DNA from: Candidatus Limnocylindrales bacterium
GTDB taxonomy: Bacteria; Chloroflexota; Limnocylindria; Limnocylindrales; CSP1-4
Direction of reading: 5' to 3'
Assembly (NCBI GenBank): GCA_031292335.1
Contig: JARLHH010000106.1
Span: 1 to 10,269, forward strand
DNA length: 10,269 bases
Notes under the pieces: model-generated
Told to the model about the DNA's origin: nothing
Databases searched by the model: none
Seen by the model: the letters and a program-made list of their open reading frames with translations, nothing else
Translations under genes and position numbers: made by a program
Shown here: one piece after another, positions 5,573 to 10,269 of the stretch
Position numbering within the stretch: position 1 is the stretch's first letter
Layout: each line of letters opens with the position of its first letter

Positions 5573-7060
5573 TCACCCCGCGAGAAGGTCCGCCGCGTGC
5601 GCGAGGCGGGCAAGGGTTCGCGCGCGACCCAGCGCCACCATCGACTCGAACAACGGCGGCGTGGCGGTCCGGCCGCTGATCGCGACGCGGATCGCCATGA
5701 ACAGGTCCCCGGCCTTCCAGCCACGCGTCTCGGCCAGCCCGCGCAGGGCAGGCTCGAGCGCCAGAACCGTGAAGCCCACGGCGCCGGCCCCCTCGATCGC
5801 GTCGCGTGCCGCCAGCAGGCCGGAGCGGGCAGTCGCGGCGTCCCACCGTTTCGGGACCAGGAGCGCCGGGTCGGGCGCGAGAGCATCGACGTGCAGGAAA
5901 TCCACCAGGTCCCCGATCGCGCCCAGGACCGGCAGCCGCTCGCGGACCATCGGCAGGAGCCCGACGATCTCGGCGGTCGACGGCGTGCGGTCGGCCCGGC
6001 CGGCCGCCGTCTCCGCGGCGAGGAACGGCGCCAGGCGCGCGGCGAGATCGTCGTCGGCAAGGCGGCGGATCCACTGGCCGTTGAGCCACTCCAGCCGCTG
6101 GCGGTCGAAGATCGCGCCGCCCTTCTGGATGGCGTCCGTGTCGAACCGGGCGACCAGCTCGTCGATCGAGAGGATCTCCTCTTCGGTGCCCGTCGACCAG
6201 CCGAGCAGGGCGAGGTAGTTGACGAGCGCCTCACGCACGAACCCCTCGGCGATGTAGTCCTTGACCGCGGTCTGGCTCTTGCGCTTGCTCATCTTCGTCC
6301 TGTCCGGGTTCAGGATGAGCGGCAAGTGGGCGAACACCGGCACCGGATAGCCGAGCGCGCGAAAGAGGAGGATGTGCTTCGGCGTGTTCGAGAGGTGATC
6401 CTCCCCGCGGATCACGTGGGTGATGCCCATCGCGGCATCGTCGACGACCACCCCGAAGTGGTAGAGCGGCGTCCCGTCGGCGCGCACGATCACGAGGTCG
6501 CCGCCCAGCGCGGCGGCGTCGATCTCCACCCGGCCGCGCACCATGTCGTCGAAGGCCACGATCCCGGGCTCGATCCGGAAGCGGATCGCCGGCCGGCGGC
6601 CTTCGGTCTCGAAGCGCACCCGCTCGGCCGCGGTGAGCGCGGCGCACCGATCGTTGTAGCGCGAAGGCAGCCTCGCCGCCTCCAGCCGGCGCCGCTCGGC
6701 GTCCAGCTCCTCCGCGGTGCAGTAGCAGGGGTAGGCGCGATCCTCGGCGAGCAGGCGCTCGGCGGCCGCACGGTACAGCTCGCGGCGCTCCATCTGGCGG
6801 TACGGACCGAACGCTCCGCGCTCGGGCAGCCCGCCCGCGGCGGGGCCCTCGTCCCATTCGAGCCCGAGCCAGTGCAGGTGCTCCAGGATGTCCGCCTCGA
6901 ACTCGGGCGTAGAGCGGACGACGTCCGTGTCCTCCAGGCGGAGGATGAAGGTCCCGCCGACGTGCCGGGCGAACAGGTAGTTGAAGAGCGCGGTTCGAGC
7001 GGTCCCGATGTGGAGCGGCCCCGTTGGGCTCGGGGCGATGCGGACGCGCGGAATGGTCAT
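5573..7060 (-). CDS. gltX: Glutamyl-tRNA synthetase
   Basis: Class I synthetase that attaches glutamate to tRNA-Glu, and in bacteria lacking GlnRS also to tRNA-Gln. It has 495 residues, close to the usual 470-500. The Rossmann catalytic domain begins with RVRIAPSPTGPLHIGT (HIGH-type motif HIGT, 17-20). The KMSKS-type loop KMSKR is at 256-260, preceded by the family stretch VVVDDAAMGITHVIRGEDH (205-223). The helical anticodon-binding region fills about 330-495. The E. coli zinc motif CxCx24CxH is partly kept: C112, C114 and C139 align but the His position is A141, so zinc may be absent or bound differently. The sequence does not show whether the enzyme also makes Glu-tRNA-Gln. The start at 7060 is fixed by MTIPRVRIAPSP and a TACAAT -10 located 7 nt before it. 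It is downstream of the DtxR-like gene in the same direction (81-nt gap). Confidence 0.97.
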   Translation of the reverse strand: MTIPRVRIAPSPTGPLHIGTARTALFNYLFARHVGGTFILRLEDTDVVRSTPEFEADILEHLHWLGLEWDEGPAAGGLPERGAFGPYRQMERRELYRAAAERLLAEDRAYPCYCTAEELDAERRRLEAARLPSRYNDRCAALTAAERVRFETEGRRPAIRFRIEPGIVAFDDMVRGRVEIDAAALGGDLVIVRADGTPLYHFGVVVDDAAMGITHVIRGEDHLSNTPKHILLFRALGYPVPVFAHLPLILNPDRTKMSKRKSQTAVKDYIAEGFVREALVNYLALLGWSTGTEEEILSIDELVARFDTDAIQKGGAIFDRQRLEWLNGQWIRRLADDDLAARLAPFLAAETAAGRADRTPSTAEIVGLLPMVRERLPVLGAIGDLVDFLHVDALAPDPALLVPKRWDAATARSGLLAARDAIEGAGAVGFTVLALEPALRGLAETRGWKAGDLFMAIRVAISGRTATPPLFESMVALGRARTLARLAHAADLLAG

Positions 7061-7067
7061 GTGGCCG

Positions 7068-7073
7068 ATTGTA
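7068..7073 (-). promoter_or_regulatory. -10 element TACAAT for gltX
   Basis: TACAAT on the minus strand is one mismatch from the TATAAT consensus and ends 7 nt before the gltX ATG. The upstream sequence contains no Shine-Dalgarno element, so a leaderless transcript is expected. No -35 is evident in the GC-rich sequence before it. Confidence 0.65.
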
Positions 7074-7141
7074 GGGTGCCGCGCCCGGCGACCGGTCCCG
7101 GGTCGACGCGACCGCCGGCCGTTACCCCGGGCCGCGGGCCG

Positions 7142-7873
7142 TCAGCCGGTTCGGAGCCGGCCGGGGACGCGGTGGAAGAGCGACGGATCGGGCTCGCCCC
7201 GGAGGACGCGGATGAGCGAGGCGGGCCGCAGGCCGAGGGTGGCCCGCCCGATCGGACCCTCGAGCGTCACCGCGTCCAACGACGCGGAGCGGGCCAGGAT
7301 CTCGATCCGGACACCGGGCGTCAGCGCGCGAGCCTCGAGGTAGGAGAGGAGCGCGGGGTCCTCCTCCGCGGTCTCGGTGATTCGGTAGACCGTCGCGACG
7401 TCACCCGCCTCGAGGCTCGCCAGCGACACGCCGGCTGGCCGGCGCGCGGCGATCTCGGCATCGACGGGGTTCCCGTGCGGGCAGGTCTCCGGGTGACCCA
7501 GCAGCTCGTCCAGGCGGGCCTCGACGCGAGGCGAGATGGCGCCCTGGAGGCGCGCGGCCTCTTCGTCCGACTCCGCCCAGCCAAGCCCGACGACGCTGAT
7601 CAGCAGCCACTCGAGCAGGGCGTGGCGACGGAAGATGCCGTCCGCAGCCGCGCGGCCGGGCTGGGTGAGCGTCAGCGCGCGGCCCTCGCCCTGGCAGACC
7701 AGGCCCTCGCCGGCGAGCCGCCGGTACATCTCGCTGGCGGCCTGGGTAGAGACCCCGACGTGGCGCGCGACGGTCGCCGCGGTGGCCCGCGCCCCGTCGA
7801 CCGCCGCGGACCGGAGCGCCAACAGGTACTCCTGGGCGGCTCCCGAGAGGTCGGATGAAGCGCGACGGCTCAC
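7142..7873 (-). CDS. DtxR/MntR-family transcriptional regulator with altered metal ligands
   Basis: A 243-residue protein with DtxR/IdeR architecture: N-terminal winged helix (about 10-75), dimerisation/metal-binding helices (about 78-140, ending in the subfamily signature TCPHGNPVD) and a C-terminal FeoA/SH3-like domain (about 148-226). Family members repress metal uptake genes when loaded with Fe(II) or Mn(II). Against C. diphtheriae DtxR, ligands H79 and E83 are kept as H84 and E88, but H98 is D103, C102 is A107, E105 is Q110 and H106 is G111. The usual site is therefore largely lost, and the effector may differ. The start is GTG at 7873, 6 nt after TACCAT; an ATG at 7881 is out of frame and stops after three codons. 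It lies 22 nt after the J-domain gene. A palindrome at 7885-7896 could be its own operator. Targets are unknown. Confidence 0.88.
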   Translation of the reverse strand: MSRRASSDLSGAAQEYLLALRSAAVDGARATAATVARHVGVSTQAASEMYRRLAGEGLVCQGEGRALTLTQPGRAAADGIFRRHALLEWLLISVVGLGWAESDEEAARLQGAISPRVEARLDELLGHPETCPHGNPVDAEIAARRPAGVSLASLEAGDVATVYRITETAEEDPALLSYLEARALTPGVRIEILARSASLDAVTLEGPIGRATLGLRPASLIRVLRGEPDPSLFHRVPGRLRTG

Positions 7874-7879
7874 GCTCCC

Positions 7880-7885
7880 ATGGTA
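7880..7885 (-). promoter_or_regulatory. -10 element TACCAT for the DtxR-like gene
   Basis: TACCAT on the minus strand ends 6 nt before the GTG start, the same spacing as at proS and the asparaginase. It lies in the short gap after the J-domain gene, implying an internal promoter in the run of co-directional genes. It supports the GTG start. Confidence 0.5.
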
Positions 7886-7896
7886 GCGCCGGCGCT
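7885..7896. promoter_or_regulatory. 12-bp perfect palindrome at the DtxR-like promoter
   Basis: AGCGCCGGCGCT is perfectly self-complementary. It shares one base with the TACCAT -10 element and reaches the J-domain stop codon. A repressor bound here would cover the promoter, so it is a candidate autoregulatory operator. It does not resemble the A/T-rich classical DtxR box, and GC-only palindromes of this size are not rare in such DNA. Confidence 0.25.
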
Positions 7897-8828
7897 CATC
7901 GCGAACTCCGCCTGGATCGCGGCGCGAGACGGCGCCTGGCCGCGTCGCCGAGCCGCTCCAGGCGACGTCGCAGTCCCGGGCGCCCGGCGACGGGAGCCGT
8001 CCGCGCCGCGCCCCCGTCCACGGTCACCGGCGGGGCGGGTGGGACGCCCGGTGCTGACGCGGCCGGCGGGACGTCCGGAGCCGGACGGGCGCCCGGCGCT
8101 GGCGGGGCGTCGGGCGGGCCTTTCGATGTCGGCGGGGCGGGCCGATCGGCTTCCGCGGCCGCGGGCGGGACCGGATCACCGTCCTGCGACCCCGTGGAAG
8201 CCGCGTCGTCACGGGGTGGCCGGCCGCGCGGGCCCCGGGATCGCGCCGCGCGGGCCCGGGCAAGGTACTCGGGGCCGTGCTTGCGCGGATCCGCGTACTC
8301 CTTCGGGTTGAGCGTCCAGTAGGTGCCGGAGGCAGGTCCGTACCAGTCCGCGCCGTCCCAGGCGGGCTCGGTCGCCTCCCCCGCCCCGTCGTACGTGGTG
8401 GAGCCGAGCGTCGCCTTGCGGGGATCGCGCGCGCGCCGGCCGCGCTCGCCGGGAGACCGTTCGCCCGACCCGCGCCCGGGTCGAGCTCCAGCGTGCTCCG
8501 GTCCCGCTGGTGCCGAACCTGTGGAGGCGCGGGATCCCCGCTGACCGGGCGGTGCGGGGCGCCGTCCGGGCGGCCGCGTGGCCCCTGGACCGGAAGGCCC
8601 CTGGCCGGCGGGTCCGCGACCGTCGCTCCCGGGACCGGCGCCGACCGCCGGCCCGCCCCGGAGCAGCGTCTCGTAGGCGGCCTGGATCTCGAGGAACCGC
8701 TCCAGCGATCCCTCGCCCGCATCGGGGTGGTTGCGCTTCACGAGCAGCCGGTAGGCCCGCTTGACGTCGGTCAGCGACGCGCCGGGCGCCAGGCCGAGCG
8801 CACTGTACGGATCCCCCCGCGATGTCAC
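7896..8828 (-). CDS. J-domain protein with proline/glycine-rich linkers and a conserved-looking aromatic island
   Basis: A 310-residue protein with an N-terminal J domain (about 7-57): DPYSALGL start, basic helix II KRAYRLLVKR and the HPD motif (34-36) needed to stimulate DnaK ATPase. It has no DnaJ zinc-finger or C-terminal substrate domains, so it is a class III-type co-chaperone. Residues 58-138 are Gly/Pro/Arg-rich and look disordered. Residues 139-192 form an aromatic island including DGADWYGPASGTYWTLNP and KEYADPRKHGPEY. Residues 200-282 are Pro/Ala-rich, and 283-310 form a very basic, possibly amphipathic tail. I recall this island from other J proteins of high-GC Chloroflexota but know no function. 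The start is GTG at 8828, 28 nt after the asparaginase stop. A longer frame back to 9050 would overlap the asparaginase and is rejected. It is probably co-transcribed with the asparaginase. Confidence 0.85.
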   Translation of the reverse strand: MTSRGDPYSALGLAPGASLTDVKRAYRLLVKRNHPDAGEGSLERFLEIQAAYETLLRGGPAVGAGPGSDGRGPAGQGPSGPGATRPPGRRPAPPGQRGSRASTGSAPAGPEHAGARPGRGSGERSPGERGRRARDPRKATLGSTTYDGAGEATEPAWDGADWYGPASGTYWTLNPKEYADPRKHGPEYLARARAARSRGPRGRPPRDDAASTGSQDGDPVPPAAAEADRPAPPTSKGPPDAPPAPGARPAPDVPPAASAPGVPPAPPVTVDGGAARTAPVAGRPGLRRRLERLGDAARRRLAPRSRRSSR

Positions 8829-8856
8829 GTCGCCGGTTCTGCCTCGCCGGCCTGCG

Positions 8857-9984
8857 TCAGCGGACGAGCTCGCGGACCGGCACGAGGTCGAACTCCGCGA
8901 CCGTTTCGGCGGCGATCTTCCCGCGCGGGTCGAGCTGGATGGGTCGGTGGTACCGTCCGAGCGCCCGGAGCGGCTGGCCCCCGAGCACGCCGGCCAGGCG
9001 GAGGGCCTCGATCGCGATCGACCAGGGCGCGCGATCGAAACCGCCGCCATCCTCCACCTTGATCGCGAACGCGGACGCCGACGTACTCGTCGCCCGGTCA
9101 GCCAGGACGGCGATGCCCCGGAGCGCCTCGGCGCCGCCCTTGGCGATCAGCCGGCCCGGCAGCGCCTTCATGAGCGACGTGTCGAGCCGGTCGCGCGTGC
9201 CCCCGACCAGCTCGGGGTTCGCCAGCATCGCGTCGCGGATCACGCGAAGGCACCCGGACAGCGACCTGCGGGCGTCGGCTGCGGGGAGCACGTCCGGGTC
9301 GGCCAAGAGCGCGAAGGCCCCGGCGACGCTGCGCAGCGGGAAGGCGTACGTGTCCACGCCGCACTGGTCGGTGGCCGTGATGAGGTCCGCGGGCGCCGTC
9401 GCGAAGACGCGCGCGACCACGGCCCGCGTGGCCACCTGGACAGGGTGGTCCGGCTGCCAGTAATCCTCGAGCGTCCAGTCGGCGATCCTGGCGAGCAGGA
9501 GCTGCGCGGCGTGCATCCCCGAGCACTGGTGCCGGATCGGTCCGGGCTTCTCGCCGTCGCGCGTCAGACGCACGGACGTCAGCTCATCCATCGGCGCCCC
9601 CTCCGAGCCGCAGGCGAGCAGGGTCTGGCTGACGCCCGCCCTCCGGAACACCGCCTGGAGCGTCCTGACGTGCAGGTCCTCGCCGGAATGGGAGCTGGCC
9701 ATGACGGCCAGCTCCGCGGGTGACAGGTCGAATTCGCGCACGCCTCCCGCTTCCAGCAGCGCCACGAGCGTGAACGGCTTGACGGTCGAGCGGAGGGCGA
9801 CCACGACGTCCGGGTCGCCTGCGGTCCGGAGAACGGCGCCGGTCGCGTCCACCTGGACGACGTGCCCGCGATGGATGCTCTCCACGATGGCACCGCGAAC
9901 ATGGCGGGCCAGGATCGGGGCGACCCGGCGGGACGCGGCGGCGGAAGTGGAGCGCGCCGGTCGCGCGACGCGGGTTGACGGCAT
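8857..9984 (-). CDS. L-asparaginase II family protein (Rhizobium etli ReAV type)
   Basis: A 375-residue protein of the Asparaginase_II family (PF06089), which hydrolyses L-asparagine to aspartate and ammonia and is unrelated to E. coli AnsA/AnsB. The catalytic Ser-Lys pairs described for ReAV align: S66-x-x-K69 in LRSTVKP, a Ser in the ASSHSGE loop (S98 or S100), and K282 in IAKGGAE. Of the ReAV zinc ligands C135/K138/C189, the two cysteines are present as C154 and C208, with the same spacing of 54, but the Lys is M157 (CSGM instead of CSGK). The length is slightly above typical because of about 20 N-terminal residues rich in Arg, Ala and Ser. ATG at 9984 follows TATGCT by 6 nt; the open frame upstream to 10242 is not coding-like. 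It is divergent from upp and heads the minus-strand run with the J-domain gene. Substrate is inferred from the family. Confidence 0.9.
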   Translation of the reverse strand: MPSTRVARPARSTSAAASRRVAPILARHVRGAIVESIHRGHVVQVDATGAVLRTAGDPDVVVALRSTVKPFTLVALLEAGGVREFDLSPAELAVMASSHSGEDLHVRTLQAVFRRAGVSQTLLACGSEGAPMDELTSVRLTRDGEKPGPIRHQCSGMHAAQLLLARIADWTLEDYWQPDHPVQVATRAVVARVFATAPADLITATDQCGVDTYAFPLRSVAGAFALLADPDVLPAADARRSLSGCLRVIRDAMLANPELVGGTRDRLDTSLMKALPGRLIAKGGAEALRGIAVLADRATSTSASAFAIKVEDGGGFDRAPWSIAIEALRLAGVLGGQPLRALGRYHRPIQLDPRGKIAAETVAEFDLVPVRELVR

Positions 9985-9990
9985 CGGGCG

Positions 9991-9996
9991 AGCATA
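9991..9996 (-). promoter_or_regulatory. -10 element TATGCT for the asparaginase gene
   Basis: TATGCT on the minus strand ends 6 nt before the ATG at 9984, with no Shine-Dalgarno sequence in between. This is the fifth leaderless-type layout in the window and fixes the asparaginase start. Confidence 0.6.
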
Positions 9997-10080
9997 GCGC
10001 GCCCCCGGGACCCGCGCGACCGGCCCGTGGCAGCCGCCGGCGCCCGTCCAGGCAGCCCCGTTCGGGGAGCGCGCCGGTGC

Positions 10081-10086
10081 TAGGAT
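10081..10086 (+). promoter_or_regulatory. Possible -10 element TAGGAT for upp
   Basis: TAGGAT is an A/T-bearing hexamer in the GC-rich divergent gap. It would start a transcript near 10093, leaving a leader of about 70 nt before the upp start. No clear -35 is present. The rest of the 9985-10162 gap shows only the asparaginase -10 and the leader hairpin. Confidence 0.4.
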
Positions 10087-10125
10087 CGTGCGGGTCGGGA
10101 TCGTCGCGCCCGGCGAGACCCCGGC

Positions 10126-10150
10126 CGGTCGTCCGCCCGCTCCACGACCG
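10126..10150 (+). promoter_or_regulatory. Hairpin in the upp leader next to the ribosome site
   Basis: CGGTCGT (10126-10132) and ACGACCG (10144-10150) form a perfect 7-bp stem with an 11-nt loop. The last stem base is the first base of the GAGGTG ribosome site. It could affect initiation or be part of an attenuator, but no U-tract or PyrR-type motif is recognisable. Confidence 0.3.
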
Positions 10151-10155
10151 AGGTG
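10150..10155 (+). promoter_or_regulatory. Ribosome binding site GAGGTG of upp
   Basis: GAGGTG lies 7 nt before the GTG at 10163 and decides that start. It matches the presence of a true 5' leader here, unlike the leaderless-type genes. Confidence 0.5.
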
Positions 10156-10162
10156 CGCGCCC

Positions 10163-10269
10163 GTGTCCGACTCAGCCGCCCCGCCCCGCGCCCCATCCCT
10201 GACCGTCTCGCGGCACCCCGCGGTGCTCCACAAGCTCGCCATCCTGCGCGACGAGAGGACCGAGCCGAA
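10163..10269 (+). CDS. upp: Uracil phosphoribosyltransferase, first 35 codons (truncated by window edge)
   Basis: Only the N-terminus is in the window. After a Ser/Ala/Pro-rich start, residues 16-35 read VSRHPAVLHKLAILRDERTE, followed by P and the cut. This matches the conserved opening of Upp (HPLVxHKLTxLRDxxT), the salvage enzyme that converts uracil and PRPP to UMP. The active-site and PRPP-binding regions lie outside. The start is GTG at 10163, supported by GAGGTG 7 nt upstream. The roughly 15-residue extension before the usual family start is short and plausible. It is transcribed divergently from the asparaginase gene across a 178-nt gap that holds both promoters. The identification rests on about 20 residues but the pattern is distinctive. 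Confidence 0.82.
   Translation, partial: MSDSAAPPRAPSLTVSRHPAVLHKLAILRDERTEP

Noticed and set aside
4835..7858. A 1007-codon open frame on the plus strand
   Set aside because: It is antisense to the response regulator, gltX and the DtxR-like gene, all of which have clear family motifs. In GC-rich DNA the antisense frame in this register lacks stops, and its translation is low-complexity Arg/Gly/Ala with no motif.
8829..9050. N-terminal extension of the J-domain protein
   Set aside because: It would overlap the asparaginase C-terminal coding sequence by almost 200 nt and is Ser/Arg shadow sequence. J proteins of this kind start just before DPYSALG.
9985..10242. N-terminal extension of the asparaginase
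   Set aside because: It crosses the upp promoter and coding start and the asparaginase's own -10 element, and lacks family similarity.
1..10269. Search for tRNA/rRNA genes, CRISPR repeats, insertion sequences, attachment sites or phage genes
   Set aside because: No cloverleaf-like sequence, regular repeat array, transposase motif or terminal inverted repeat was seen. Nearly all of the window is accounted for by housekeeping genes, and the longest unassigned gap is under 180 nt.

Overview
The window comes from a very GC-rich bacterial chromosome. Codon third positions are almost all G or C, and A/T-rich words are essentially confined to the gaps between genes. No mobile elements, rRNA, tRNA or CRISPR array are visible. 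The gene set is chromosomal housekeeping: two aminoacyl-tRNA synthetases, phosphate uptake, a two-component system, a DtxR-like regulator, a J-domain protein, a type II asparaginase and the start of uracil phosphoribosyltransferase. The J-domain protein and DtxR-like subtype remind me of uncultured Chloroflexota (Limnocylindria-like). That is a recollection, not a search result, and a high-GC actinobacterium cannot be excluded.

Layout. Minus strand, 1-2950: a hypothetical gene (2950-2552), then proS (2467-776), then 19 nt later the first 252 codons of a sensor histidine kinase that runs off the left edge. Plus strand, 3058-4723: a possible 12-codon leader ORF, a PiT phosphate transporter and its DUF47/PhoU-like accessory gene. 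Minus strand, 9984-4793: asparaginase II, a J-domain protein, a DtxR-like regulator, gltX and a RegX3/PhoB-like response regulator. This run converges on the DUF47 gene, with a hairpin in the gap. At the right edge (10163 onward, plus) upp begins, divergent from the asparaginase.

How the genes may work together. The central theme is phosphate. The response regulator resembles RegX3, the partial kinase (one membrane helix, PAS, HisKA) resembles SenX3/PhoR, and the PiT/DUF47 uptake pair lies between them. Upstream of both the response regulator and the transporter is the same unit, GTTAACG-N4-GTT, with an 11-bp period like PHO-box direct repeats. This suggests an autoregulated phosphate-response cluster whose kinase gene has become attached to proS.

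A second theme is transcript architecture. Five genes (proS, response regulator, gltX, dtxR-like, asparaginase) have a TAnnnT -10 hexamer ending only 6-9 nt before the start codon, the signature of leaderless mRNAs. The transporter leader ORF has a similar but weaker signal. Clear Shine-Dalgarno sequences appear only at the DUF47 gene, which is internal to an operon, and at upp, which has a real leader. Possible functional departures include a DtxR-like protein lacking most canonical metal ligands and an asparaginase with Met in place of an expected metal-binding Lys.
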